A stretch of DNA of 64,000 bases from Candidatus Heimdallarchaeota archaeon (GTDB taxonomy: Archaea > Asgardarchaeota > Heimdallarchaeia > Heimdallarchaeales > Heimdallarchaeaceae). Shown piece after piece: positions 7,072-15,979 of this stretch; positions within the stretch are counted from its first letter, which is position 1; the number at the start of each line of letters is the position of its first letter. A program made the position numbers and the translations under genes. Below the pieces are notes generated by a model. That model did not search any database, was not told the DNA's origin, and saw only the letters and a list, made by a program, of their open reading frames with translations. The stretch lies in the NCBI GenBank assembly GCA_030668875.1, contig DAOVER010000012.1, positions 1 through 64,000 of the forward strand, in the 5' to 3' direction.

Positions 7072-8005
7072 TTTAGCAATTGTTGGTTCTGGTCTAACTG
7101 GTATGTCTGCAGCCTTAGCAGCTTATAGTAGAAACTCTGATCAAATCATTAAAATTTTTGGTATACCTTTTGATTCAAACACCGCAAAAAAAGGAGAAAT
7201 TGAAAATATATTAGGTATTAACAAGGTTGTTGGAGTAGATTACATTCAACAGATAGTTACTCAAATCGAGAGTTTAGATGCAGAATTTGCAAATGAAAAT
7301 GAACCTAATAAACTAGAATTCATAAACGAAGATGTGACAGTAATAGCAAAAAATGACACTCATTTTCAATTGATTACTGATTCAAGAAACATTGACGCAA
7401 AAGCTGTCATTATTTCTACTGGTCTTCCTGAACTTAAGCATACTATCAAAGGAGAAGACAATTTTGTCCACAAAGGTGTTTCTCACTGTGCTGTATGTGA
7501 TGGTGCGCTTTTCAGAGGAAAGAAAGTAGCAATTATTGGAGAAGGAAATTTGGTGGCAAGAGGAGCTTTGTTTCTTAGAAAGTATTGTCGAAAGGTTACA
7601 GTAATCTGCCCAAATTCTACGTTGGATTCTGATAATAGATTTCTAAAAAAACTTTTAAAATCACAGAATATTTCATTCAAATATAATATTGATTTGGAAA
7701 CGGCTGAGATTTTCGGATCACAACTTGTAGAAGGTGTAAGATTTCAAGAGGATGGAGAGAATAATGAATTAACAGTAAACGCGGTCTTTGTTGAACTGAA
7801 AGATAAACCTAATCTAGCTTTTCTAAAGGATTTTTCACTTGATATCACGGAAAATGGATACATTGTGAAGGACGTAAAAAATGCTACAAGTACAGAAGGA
7901 ATTTTTACAGCTGGATCTATTAGTGGAGAAATGGATTATATTCCGATATTGATGGGTGATGGATATAAAGCCGGCATCTATGCCACCGAATATTTGAAAA
8001 AATAA
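7052..8005 (+). CDS. trxB-like: Thioredoxin-reductase-like flavoprotein disulfide reductase
   Basis: The fold is that of low-molecular-weight thioredoxin reductase. An N-terminal FAD motif (LAIVGSGLTGMSAALAAY, about 8-25), the redox pair in HCAVCDGALF (about 146-155), and a C-terminal FAD segment (GIFTAGSISGEMDYIPILMGDGYKA) are visible. The second nucleotide-binding site is unusual: it reads VAIIGEGNLVARGAL followed by VTVICPNS, so the HRRxxxR stretch that recognises NADPH is missing. The C-terminal AAGD aspartate is replaced by serine in TAGS. The electron donor may therefore not be NADPH. A BshB-like deacetylase follows 54 bases downstream, so the partner disulfide could be a thioredoxin or a small thiol; this is inference. 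Confidence 0.75.
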   Translation: MSLEKCDLAIVGSGLTGMSAALAAYSRNSDQIIKIFGIPFDSNTAKKGEIENILGINKVVGVDYIQQIVTQIESLDAEFANENEPNKLEFINEDVTVIAKNDTHFQLITDSRNIDAKAVIISTGLPELKHTIKGEDNFVHKGVSHCAVCDGALFRGKKVAIIGEGNLVARGALFLRKYCRKVTVICPNSTLDSDNRFLKKLLKSQNISFKYNIDLETAEIFGSQLVEGVRFQEDGENNELTVNAVFVELKDKPNLAFLKDFSLDITENGYIVKDVKNATSTEGIFTAGSISGEMDYIPILMGDGYKAGIYATEYLKK

Positions 8006-8059
8006 GATAGGGCACGCACTTTGGAATTACTTTTATATTTCTTTTAACATTCTAAAGAT

Positions 8060-8710
8060 GTGAAACTAGCATTTATTTTCGCACATCCAGATGATGAAGC
8101 ACTTAGTGCAGGCGGCACGATAGCTAAATACGCCTCTACAGGCCATACAGTAAGCACACTATGTCTTTCATCAACAGAAGATAGAAAGATCGAATATCGT
8201 GCTGCTACAGAAATGTTGGGAGTTCAAGAACCGAAAATACTTGATTATGGCAATGTAGTAGATTTTGAGAAGCAAATAAAAAAAGATATCATTGATTTTA
8301 TTCTTGAATTTCGACCTGAGATTATTGTGACACATCTACCAGAAGACTATCACATCGATCATAAATCGGCGTATCATATTGTTAAAGAAGCGATAGAATG
8401 GGCAGCACATGAAACACAACACGATAATTCACATCTAGTTTCTAAGTTGTATGTAACAGAAACAACCATCCTTATTCCTAATCCTCACATTCTTGTTGAT
8501 ATTTCTGCATATTATAGTGTTAAAGAGAACGCTATCAAATGTTATTCAACACAGCTAAGTAAAGGAGGAGAAGGGTTCTATATTAAATTCCACAAACACA
8601 GAACGCTCATGCGAGGAACTCAAGCATCAACTGATTATGCAGAAGCTTATCTTGAAGTTCCCATTAAGAAGAATAGTCCATTTTTCAAAATTAAACATTC
8701 GGAGCTTTGA
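8060..8710 (+). CDS. bshB: PIG-L/LmbE deacetylase, BshB candidate
   Basis: This 216-residue zinc hydrolase carries the hallmark AHPDDE at residues 8-13 and a second metal segment, HIDHKSAYH, near 98-106. The family removes acetyl groups from N-acetylglucosamine conjugates, and in bacillithiol synthesis BshB converts GlcNAc-malate to GlcN-malate. On its own the family assignment does not fix the substrate. The presence of clear BshA and BshC candidates 16-19 kb away, with a thiol-disulfide-type flavoprotein immediately upstream, makes the bacillithiol role attractive. The start is GTG at 8060; the ATG two bases earlier is followed at once by a stop. The TPR gene begins 1 base after its stop. 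Confidence 0.7.
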   Translation: MKLAFIFAHPDDEALSAGGTIAKYASTGHTVSTLCLSSTEDRKIEYRAATEMLGVQEPKILDYGNVVDFEKQIKKDIIDFILEFRPEIIVTHLPEDYHIDHKSAYHIVKEAIEWAAHETQHDNSHLVSKLYVTETTILIPNPHILVDISAYYSVKENAIKCYSTQLSKGGEGFYIKFHKHRTLMRGTQASTDYAEAYLEVPIKKNSPFFKIKHSEL

Positions 8711-8711
8711 T

Positions 8712-10634
8712 ATGGAAGAGAACATCGTTTTTCCCGAGATTCACCACTTCATTAATTTCCTATCGTCTCAGGAATATGAGCTTTATGAAAAAGAAAAAAA
8801 GGCTTACCGAATCAATTCTTTGACTACACAATATGAAGTGTTAAGAAAGATTTTAGAAAACACCGAGAATCCATCTAATATTCTTCTTTTCATTATTGGT
8901 AAAGTTCTTTATAATTTAGTGGAGTATGATGAAATATACAAATTATGGAATAATTATGAGTCTGTTTATATTCTACTCTGGTTAGGTTTAACTGAATTCA
9001 AAAAAGGCAATTTTACAAAAGCTGAAAGTCATTTCACGAAAACAATTTTCTCAGATGATCCATTACTTAAAATTGAAGGAAAAATTGGTTTAGCAAGAAT
9101 TTCAGATAGAAAAGGCTACAAAAAGGATGCCTCTGTTCTTTTCAAACAAGTCTTTGATCAATTGAATGAAGCAAAAGATGATGAACGTAAGAATCTATTC
9201 TTGGATGCAAAGTTCAGAGGATTAATAGCTGAGCTTTGGACTCAGAGAACCGAAAGAAATGTCGAAGAGATGATAGAGCAAGCTAAAGGATTGTTGAAGG
9301 AAACTGAAAATTACGCTGATAGAATCCACATAGCAAATGTTCATACATTATTAGGAATATATTACAAGTATCTTGGAAAATGGAACATTGCCAAGGAACA
9401 TTTTGAAATTTCACGTACTAATTATAGAGATCTTAATAATCTTAGAGGAGAGGTTGCAGTCATTTCAAATTATTCCGATGTTGAAAGGTTGGAAGGGAAA
9501 CTAGACAGTGCCTTAGGTAGATTATTAAGTATAATTTCATTTTATAAGCAGTGGGATGATAAGAGATCACTAGCCCTAGTCTACTCAACGCTAGCTCAGA
9601 TTTACGCTCAAAAAAGACAATTCAAAACCGCTATTCAAGAGTTTACAAAGTCAAAATCAATCTTGAAAGAAATTGATGCAATTGATGAACATGTAAACTA
9701 TGGCTTAGCAGAATTACTCATTGAACAGAAAGAATGGAATGGATTCAATGAGATTATGGCAGAAATATTGAGTAGGAAGACAGAAAGTGAAGTTTCTCAA
9801 AATCCTACGCTGATGTATCTCTATGGAAAGAAAGAAATTCAAAATCTTAACCTTTCAAAAGCTAGAAGTTATCTTAGAACAGCTCTCAAACTAGCTGGAG
9901 AGAAAAGTCTGGATCATCTTTGTGCAAAAATTCTGATTGTATCTTTACAAATTATTCTTTATAATTACATTTCCCAACCCGAAGAATACAGCTTAATTGA
10001 AGCAAGTAAATTCATTGAAGAATTAAGATTATTCATCGAAGAAACACAGAAAGAAACAATCTTCATGCATTTGATAGAGGAAATAGATGATCACAATAAC
10101 AAGATTAGTCAAGAGAAAGAAAAAGCAAAACAAAGAACTCTTGTTTTAGAGATGCAAAAAACGATAAAAGAGCTAGCAGATTTAATTAGATATAGCACCA
10201 TTCATGGTAAAGAACCAGAGCTTGTTTTGCCAAATCAATTAGTAATATTACATCGGTCAGGCATTCCTATCAAAAGATACATAAAATCAGAGAAAATTGT
10301 TGATGATATTCTATTATTTGGAGGAATGGTTAGAGCAGCTCAAGATATTGTCACAGAGGTTTTCACAAAAGAGGTTGGAAAAGTCATGAAAATAGACTAT
10401 GGAGAAAATATAATTATCTTAGCAGAGTTTGGTGATAAAGATACGGGTATTGTCGTGATTACCTCAAAAGATACTTTTCACCAGAGAAGGTCTTTACATG
10501 AGGCAGTAAAAGATCTAAACAGTGTAATTTTACCACAACAATTCCATGGAGACATTGAGATCAAGAAAGAAGAACAGATTGATAATATCATCAACAAATG
10601 GTTTGGAAAAGGGTACAGGGGAGAAAGAGGATAA
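8712..10634 (+). CDS. TPR protein with C-terminal longin/roadblock-like domain
   Basis: The preferred start is ATG at 8712, 1 base after the bshB stop; the track start at 8637 would overlap bshB by 25 codons. The 640-residue product has repeated TPR helix pairs (for example EFKKGNFTKAESHFTKTIF, YYKYLGKWNIAKEHFE, AQIYAQKRQFKTAIQEFTKS) over about residues 60-420. A coiled coil follows near 470. The last 130 residues read LVILHRSGIPIKRYI...ILLFGGMVRAAQDIVTEVF...MKIDYGENIIILAEF, the strand-helix-strand layout of longin/roadblock-like modules common in Asgard archaea. Such modules regulate small GTPases. A GTPase scaffold role is inference. Confidence 0.7.
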   Translation: MEENIVFPEIHHFINFLSSQEYELYEKEKKAYRINSLTTQYEVLRKILENTENPSNILLFIIGKVLYNLVEYDEIYKLWNNYESVYILLWLGLTEFKKGNFTKAESHFTKTIFSDDPLLKIEGKIGLARISDRKGYKKDASVLFKQVFDQLNEAKDDERKNLFLDAKFRGLIAELWTQRTERNVEEMIEQAKGLLKETENYADRIHIANVHTLLGIYYKYLGKWNIAKEHFEISRTNYRDLNNLRGEVAVISNYSDVERLEGKLDSALGRLLSIISFYKQWDDKRSLALVYSTLAQIYAQKRQFKTAIQEFTKSKSILKEIDAIDEHVNYGLAELLIEQKEWNGFNEIMAEILSRKTESEVSQNPTLMYLYGKKEIQNLNLSKARSYLRTALKLAGEKSLDHLCAKILIVSLQIILYNYISQPEEYSLIEASKFIEELRLFIEETQKETIFMHLIEEIDDHNNKISQEKEKAKQRTLVLEMQKTIKELADLIRYSTIHGKEPELVLPNQLVILHRSGIPIKRYIKSEKIVDDILLFGGMVRAAQDIVTEVFTKEVGKVMKIDYGENIIILAEFGDKDTGIVVITSKDTFHQRRSLHEAVKDLNSVILPQQFHGDIEIKKEEQIDNIINKWFGKGYRGERG

Positions 10635-10642
10635 AAATAAGA

Positions 10643-10718
10643 TGGCGAGCCAGAGGCGATTCGAACGCCCGACCAACTGCTCCGCAGGCAGCCATTCTAT
10701 CCACTGAACTACTGGCTC
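10643..10718 (-). tRNA. tRNA-Arg (anticodon GCG)
   Basis: On the minus strand GAGCCAG pairs with CTGGCTC as the acceptor stem, the D arm opens GTTCAGTGG, the anticodon loop is CTGCGGA (anticodon GCG), and the T loop is TTCGAAT with a 5-base stem. The discriminator is G and CCA appears to be encoded. It reads CGC and CGT codons. There is no intron. Confidence 0.9.
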
Positions 10719-10740
10719 GTGTTTAAGGACATTTTCAATC

Positions 10741-10748
10741 TTATATAA
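10741..10748 (-). promoter_or_regulatory. TATA box for tRNA-Arg(GCG)
   Basis: The palindromic ttatataa lies 23-30 bases upstream of the tRNA 5' end on the minus strand, the expected distance for an archaeal promoter. Confidence 0.5.
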
Positions 10749-10945
10749 CTACTCTTTATAGTTTTCGTTCTAATGAAGAGAAGAGTGTTTTTCATAAATT
10801 CATTTTGAAAAAAAGTGAATATTCAAGATAATAAAATCCCAAGAAAGAGGATATCTTTTTAAGATGATTTAAATTGCATGTGAAGTTTTATTAATTACTT
10901 GAATAGGTTGGGATATAACTTACATAAAATCACATTTCATTTGAG

Positions 10946-12157
10946 GTGATAGAGATTACAGAAATTATTGACAACAAAAAAATCAAAGCTTTACTTGCTA
11001 GAGAGAAAAATCTAGAAAGATTTAATTTGAACACATATATGCTTCCAATTGAGAATCCAACAGGGAGAACTGTAACTGTTGGAGGAGAAGAATTCATTAT
11101 GCTTGGATCTTACAGTTATCTTGGTCTAATAAATCACCCCGAAATAATCAAAGCAGCTCATGAAGCGCTTGATAAATACGGTAGCGGAGCAGGTGGAGTT
11201 AGGCTACTAACAGGTACTACTGAGTTGCATAAAAGGTTAGAAAAAAGAATTGCTGAATTCAAACATACAGAAGATTCGATAATTTATAGTAGTGGTTATG
11301 TTACTAATATGACACTCATTTCTACACTACTTGGAAAAGATGATCTTGTTATTATAGACAAATACGACCACCAGAGCATTTATGATGGGTGTATCCTTTC
11401 CAAGGCAGACTGGAAACGTTTCAACCACAATGATTTAGCAGATTTAGATAGGGTTCTAGAAGAACACAGAAAGAACTACGAACGGGTTTTAGTAATAGTT
11501 GATGGCGTTTTTAGTATGGATGGAGATATTGCTCCCATGCCAGAAATAGTTGAGATAGCTAAAAAACATGACTCTTTCACCATGGTTGATGATGCGCATG
11601 GGTTGGGAGCAATAGGACCAAATGGTAAAGGAGTAGAGGACTACTATGATATGAAACCTGGTTCTATTGATATTATGATGGGTACTTTAAGTAAAGCTAT
11701 TCCATCAGTTGGAGGATATGTTGCTGGAAATAAAAAGATGATAACCTATCTCAGATACACATCTAATGCTTTCATTTTTAGCGCTGCTCTACCCCCAGTT
11801 ATGGCTGCAGTTGCATTAAAAGCGCTAGATATAATAGAAACTGAAAAAGATCGTGTTCAAGCTTTACAGAAGAATATTTCTACGTTCATCACTCGAGTCA
11901 AAGAAATGGGTTATAATACTCTCAAAAGTAAAGATACGCCAATAGTTCCAGTAATTATAGGAGATGACATTAAGACATTCAGATTTGCAAAGAAAATGAA
12001 AAAAGAAGGGGTATTAGTTCCTCCAATTGTTTATCCTGCAGTTCCCAGAGATAGTGGGAGATTACGCTGTTGTGTGATGGCAACTCATACAGAAGAGGAC
12101 ATGGAAAAGATTCTAAGTACAATTGAGAAAGTTGGTAAAAGTATGAATGTCATCTAA
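10946..12157 (+). CDS. kbl-like: Alpha-oxoamine synthase (glycine C-acetyltransferase/KBL-like)
   Basis: This PLP enzyme of 403 residues matches the alpha-oxoamine synthase family, which condenses an amino acid with an acyl-CoA. Visible motifs are GSYSYLGL (about 51-58), GSGAGGVRLLTGT (about 79-91), VDDAHGLGAIGPNGKG (about 207-222) and the PLP lysine in GTLSKAIPSVGGY (about 240). Members include 2-amino-3-ketobutyrate CoA ligase, 8-amino-7-oxononanoate synthase and serine palmitoyltransferase. No biotin or threonine dehydrogenase gene is next to it, so the substrate is open; KBL is the default guess. Start is GTG at 10946 directly behind a gagg ribosome site. It stands alone between a tRNA and RNase P RNA. 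Confidence 0.8.
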   Translation: MIEITEIIDNKKIKALLAREKNLERFNLNTYMLPIENPTGRTVTVGGEEFIMLGSYSYLGLINHPEIIKAAHEALDKYGSGAGGVRLLTGTTELHKRLEKRIAEFKHTEDSIIYSSGYVTNMTLISTLLGKDDLVIIDKYDHQSIYDGCILSKADWKRFNHNDLADLDRVLEEHRKNYERVLVIVDGVFSMDGDIAPMPEIVEIAKKHDSFTMVDDAHGLGAIGPNGKGVEDYYDMKPGSIDIMMGTLSKAIPSVGGYVAGNKKMITYLRYTSNAFIFSAALPPVMAAVALKALDIIETEKDRVQALQKNISTFITRVKEMGYNTLKSKDTPIVPVIIGDDIKTFRFAKKMKKEGVLVPPIVYPAVPRDSGRLRCCVMATHTEEDMEKILSTIEKVGKSMNVI

Positions 12158-12201
12158 ATTCATCCTTTTTTCATTTATCGTAGACAGTTAATTTTATTTG
12201 C

Positions 12202-12524
12202 TTTGGTAGGTAATAGTAGTTGAACGAGGCGAAAAGGCAACTTCGGCTTTAGCTGAGGAACCTCCTGACTCCAATAAGTAGATGTAGATGTAAATCTACC
12301 ATGCGAGAGTGTGGCTCTTGGAACAGAAACGACACGCCCTTTATTCAGAGACAATGATGCGATACCGAATGTGGTGACACAAATCGAGATAAATTGCTGA
12401 GGAGAATAAAGGATACGATGAAACGGCCAATCATCTTGGAGCAAACTTGAATAGGGTTCATCTGAACCGGGTAAAGTGCTTAGATGAATGTTGCCGGGAA
12501 GGTCCTTGACGGCTTCCTAACAAA
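12202..12524 (+). ncRNA. rnpB: RNase P RNA
   Basis: Conserved blocks of RNase P RNA occur in order: the GAGGAAccTCC core after the P4 5' region (about 12254), ACAGAAA with ACGACACGCC (about 12321), GGAGCAAACTTGAATAGGGTTC and GAACCGGGTA (about 12438-12473), and the 3' P4 partner TAGATGAATG (12481-12490). TTTGGTAGG at 12202 and CCTAACAAA at 12516 can pair as P1 with one mismatch, which sets the ends. The RNA is the catalytic subunit that trims tRNA 5' leaders, working with archaeal Pop/Rpp proteins. The ORF called on the opposite strand here is spurious. Confidence 0.9.
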
Positions 12525-12663
12525 ATCAGGGGTATTTTCGCGACGTTCACTTTTTTTAAAATGCATAAATCCGACTATTGTTTTTGTGCAAAATTATGAC
12601 CTACTCGGTAAGTTTATTAAATTAAGAAAGTAATCGTATTAAGAATAGAAAAGGAGTGCTCGC

Positions 12664-14418
12664 ATGTTAAGGAGGTTATTGTACAGTAGAATGCCAGTCG
12701 CTGTTTTTGGATTTATTGTCCTGATAGCAACGGTTGTTTTATCATCTTCTGTACAGTTACCAATGGCTCAAGAATCTCAGAATGAATCAGCAATTGCAGG
12801 TTTTATGGACCTTGAAAATTCCATTTTTAATTGTTCTTTGAACACTGATAACATAATTAGAGGGGAAGATGATTTAGTAATATTTTTCCGGTTCACTTAT
12901 GAAAACCTCACTTATATACCTGATTCCAATATATATTACAATATATCGAATTCTTTAGATGAAAAAATCTACGAGCATAATCTAATAGTGAATACATCAC
13001 TACAATTTAATGAAACAGTTATTTGGTCAACTTTTAACAGTCAAGTAGCAGGTAATTTTTCCGTGACAGCAGTAGCTAATAGTACAGCAACGGGATCAGT
13101 AACTTCAATCAATCATTTTGAATTAGCTGTGTTACCTTTTGGTAAAGTAAGAATGTCTTTCCCTTTCAATCCAGTTTTACTTATAAGAAATCAGAATAAT
13201 GATGTTGAGTGTACGATTACCAATACAGGTGGAACAACGATCACAAACGTTACAGTTACAAGTGAGATTCATAAAACTGGCACTGTGGGCTCAGTAACTA
13301 GATCACATGCAATACCAGAGTTGACTCTGGAAGAGGGAGTCGAATACAATGGTTACATAAGCTTCTTTCCTGATACTTATCTATACCAAAAACATTCATT
13401 TTCTATCACATATAGAACTATTGACGAACCTGAACAAGAACGGACACATCTAAGTGACCCCCTTGAAATAATTGTGATGCCCAATATAACGATTAATGAG
13501 TATGAGATTCCAGTTAATGCAACTGTAGGGGAAACATATAGAATTACGTATAGCGTGACAAATTATGAGGGAATAAATCTAAATATTCTTCCTTATGTAA
13601 GAGTTCAAAACTCCAGTTTCATGCTTTTTGATGAAATGAATCTTGGAAAATCAATTGAGGTTGGTCAAGGTTATCACTTCTATTCAATTGAGGGAGAACC
13701 TCAAATTGATACTTTACAGCAGTATTTGTTTTTCAAAATAGAACTAGAATGGGAAACTGTTTCAGAGACTAAATGGTACTCAAGTCTTTTACCACTTGCT
13801 GTAGTATTAATCACAATCTCTCCTGATGATTCAAGTGTAAACTTCTTTGATCCTATAGTAACATATAGCTTAATATTTGGAGCAATAGGAATCGGAATCT
13901 TTTATTTCTCAAGAGATATGTTCAAAAATATTGCAAAACGGGTTAGAGGGTCCTCTGAACGCGCTTTCCCTGAAGTAACTTATCCTTTAAATAAAGTTAT
14001 TCTTGATGGAAGTAACATCGCGTGGGAAGAAAAAAACACCTTAGATAAACCAAAGATAAGTAATATTGAAAATATGATAAATAGATTAAGCAAAGTTAAT
14101 TTCAACAAGATAATAACTGTTGCAGATGCAGCTCTAAGATATCAGATAGACAATCAAAGAAGACTAGATAAATTAGTCAAAGAGGGAGCAATGAAGATGT
14201 TACCTGCAAGAGTAGATGGTGATAAATTCATTCTACGTATAGCTGAAGAAGAGAAAGCAATGATTGTGAGCAATGATATGTTTAAGGAATTCAGAGAAAT
14301 GAAGAAATGGATAGATCAAAGAAGGATTCCTTATACAATTCTTGATGGTGAAGTATATCTTCACCCAACAGCTGTACAACCAGTTGAAAAGGAAGAAGAG
14401 GAAGAAATATCAGACTAA
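12664..14418 (+). CDS. Membrane protein with extracellular Ig-like domains and cytosolic NYN/PIN RNase domain
   Basis: The 584-residue protein has a signal segment (VAVFGFIVLIATVVLSSS, about 12-29), about 370 residues of beta-rich extracellular sequence with many NxT/NxS sites, and one transmembrane helix (IVTYSLIFGAIGIGIFYF, about 398-415). A cytosolic domain of about 150 residues follows. It begins VILDGSNIAWEEK and continues with VADAALRYQID, DGDKFILRIAEEEKAMIVSND and DMFKEF, the acidic set of the NYN/Zc3h12a-type PIN ribonucleases. An acidic tail closes the protein. The layout suggests an outside sensor coupled to an inside RNA nuclease, an inference not supported by any neighbour. A short regulator gene follows after about 130 bases. 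Confidence 0.75.
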   Translation: MLRRLLYSRMPVAVFGFIVLIATVVLSSSVQLPMAQESQNESAIAGFMDLENSIFNCSLNTDNIIRGEDDLVIFFRFTYENLTYIPDSNIYYNISNSLDEKIYEHNLIVNTSLQFNETVIWSTFNSQVAGNFSVTAVANSTATGSVTSINHFELAVLPFGKVRMSFPFNPVLLIRNQNNDVECTITNTGGTTITNVTVTSEIHKTGTVGSVTRSHAIPELTLEEGVEYNGYISFFPDTYLYQKHSFSITYRTIDEPEQERTHLSDPLEIIVMPNITINEYEIPVNATVGETYRITYSVTNYEGINLNILPYVRVQNSSFMLFDEMNLGKSIEVGQGYHFYSIEGEPQIDTLQQYLFFKIELEWETVSETKWYSSLLPLAVVLITISPDDSSVNFFDPIVTYSLIFGAIGIGIFYFSRDMFKNIAKRVRGSSERAFPEVTYPLNKVILDGSNIAWEEKNTLDKPKISNIENMINRLSKVNFNKIITVADAALRYQIDNQRRLDKLVKEGAMKMLPARVDGDKFILRIAEEEKAMIVSNDMFKEFREMKKWIDQRRIPYTILDGEVYLHPTAVQPVEKEEEEEISD

Positions 14419-14552
14419 TAATACAATCTAAAGAAGAGAATTAGTTCAGTTTTTAAATCATAATGAACATAATATTATGTGATTACAAAAACTAAAAAGC
14501 TGTCATAACCGAGTCATTATAAAGCATTTTATTTATATTATAGGTGAACATA

Positions 14553-15248
14553 ATGAATATGGACCATGGGTATATTGATATTCCATACAGTAACTTACCT
14601 ACATTAGATGACAGTCTACCTAATGATTACTTCTACAGTAATGAGTATGATTATCTAACAATCCAGGAAGTCCAGTTGCTTCTGACTCTATCTGATTCTC
14701 AGATATCTTATTCCTTTTCAGGCTTGAGAAAGAGAACATCCTTACATCAACACAAATTAACAAAAGCGATAAGAAGATTACAAGATCGTAATTTTCTTTC
14801 AAAGAACGAGAATAGTTCTTACGAATTAACTGATGATGGAAGCATCTACACTAGAAAACTCCTGCAAGAACTGGTAAACAAGAAAGCAGTCAATTCAACG
14901 AAAATACCCAATATTTCTTTAATAAAGAAATTACGCACCACACCTTCTTTAGAAAAAAGAAAAATAGCTGTGGTATTAGAAAAACGATGGTTTAGTAATT
15001 ATCGCTTTCTTTATAGAAGAGAGATAGGAGATTTAATAGAACTTTGTTGGGAAGATAATGAGAAAAATCAATGTCATGTATATTTAAATTCTGAAGGTGA
15101 GATTCAGATCGAATGTTCATCACTCAATCATAAATCAAATGAAACTCAATTTATTATAAACTGGGTTAGTGAAGAGATTCAAAAACATGCTGATGTTGAG
15201 GTACTGATAGAGGAGGAAGACGAATACACTAAGATACCTTATAATTAA
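14553..15248 (+). CDS. Winged-helix transcription regulator
   Basis: The product (231 residues from the ATG at 14553, which has the ribosome site aggtg six bases upstream; the track GTG at 14544 would sit on that site) contains a winged helix at about 35-110. It reads LTIQEVQLLLTLSD, SGLRKRTSLHQHKLTKAIRRLQDRNFLSKNE and SSYELTDDGSIYTRKLL, the classic MarR-like pattern with the TDDG turn. The C-terminal half (about 130-230) is an alpha/beta domain of unknown type and may bind a ligand or partner. TATA-like strings (attataaag, tttatatta) precede it. It sits upstream of the proteasome genes but has its own stop and a gap, so control of those genes is only a guess. Confidence 0.7.
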   Translation: MNMDHGYIDIPYSNLPTLDDSLPNDYFYSNEYDYLTIQEVQLLLTLSDSQISYSFSGLRKRTSLHQHKLTKAIRRLQDRNFLSKNENSSYELTDDGSIYTRKLLQELVNKKAVNSTKIPNISLIKKLRTTPSLEKRKIAVVLEKRWFSNYRFLYRREIGDLIELCWEDNEKNQCHVYLNSEGEIQIECSSLNHKSNETQFIINWVSEEIQKHADVEVLIEEEDEYTKIPYN

Positions 15249-15310
15249 CGTTTCTTGGTACAAAAACATTAAATATTCAAATCTATAAAAATGAACAAAG
15301 GTGAAATGTA

Positions 15311-15979
15311 ATGATGAATGCACCAAATTTCAATGGGGTGAATGGAAACCCATTTACTGAACTCAAGCATGGAACAACTACAATTGCTTTAAGATTTAAA
15401 GACGGTGTAGTTGTAGCTGCTGATAAAAGAGCTTCTATGGGCACTTTTGTCGCGTCTAAAAAAGCAGAAAAAGTACATACACTGAATGATTTTACTGTTG
15501 CTACCATTGCTGGGCTAGTTTCAGATGCTCAATACTTAATTAATCTTACAAGAGCAAACATCAATTTATATGAACTAGCCAGAGGTTATCCTCCAACATC
15601 AAAAATGGCTGGAAATCTGTTAGCATCTATTATGTATGAACAGTATCGACAATACTTCCCATATTACGTTAATATGATTGTAGCAGGTCTAGACAAAGAG
15701 GGACCACATGTATTTAACTTAGACATGGCCGGTGGTATAACCGATGAAGATTTTGCATCGACTGGTTCGGGATCGTTAGTAGCTATCGGTGTCTTAGAAT
15801 CTACATGGAAAGCAGACTTACCTGAGAAGGAAGGAATTGCAATAGCTATCAAAGCACTTGTAACTGCTATTAGTAGAGATACCGCTACTGGTGATGGTAT
15901 GGATGTAGCCGTTGTCAATAAGAAGGGGGTAAAGAAGTTAAAACCCGAAGACATTAAATTCATTTTGGAGGCATTATAA
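15311..15979 (+). CDS. psmB: Proteasome beta subunit
   Basis: The N-terminal nucleophile threonine is exposed after a propeptide of about 21 residues ending in LKHG; the mature chain starts TTTIALRFKDGVVVAADKRASMG. That shows the catalytic Thr1, Asp17 (KDG) and Lys33 (DKRAS). The later Gly-Ser-Gly segment (STGSGSLVAIGVLES) and the RDTATGDGMDV stretch are also standard. Length is normal for an archaeal beta subunit. It forms the inner rings of the 20S particle that degrades unfolded proteins. An aggtga ribosome site precedes two adjacent ATG codons. The alpha gene begins on the base after its stop, a two-gene operon. Confidence 0.95.
   Translation: MMNAPNFNGVNGNPFTELKHGTTTIALRFKDGVVVAADKRASMGTFVASKKAEKVHTLNDFTVATIAGLVSDAQYLINLTRANINLYELARGYPPTSKMAGNLLASIMYEQYRQYFPYYVNMIVAGLDKEGPHVFNLDMAGGITDEDFASTGSGSLVAIGVLESTWKADLPEKEGIAIAIKALVTAISRDTATGDGMDVAVVNKKGVKKLKPEDIKFILEAL

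Noticed and set aside
8637-8711. N-terminal extension of the TPR protein
   Set aside because: It lies wholly inside the bshB gene in another frame. ATG 8712 directly after the bshB stop is a better start.
12175-12444. 89-residue ORF on the minus strand
   Set aside because: It is antisense to RNase P RNA, which has clear conserved blocks in the other direction, and the translated sequence has no protein-like pattern.
15664-15963. 99-residue minus-strand ORF inside psmB
   Set aside because: Shadow of the proteasome beta gene, which has full catalytic residues.
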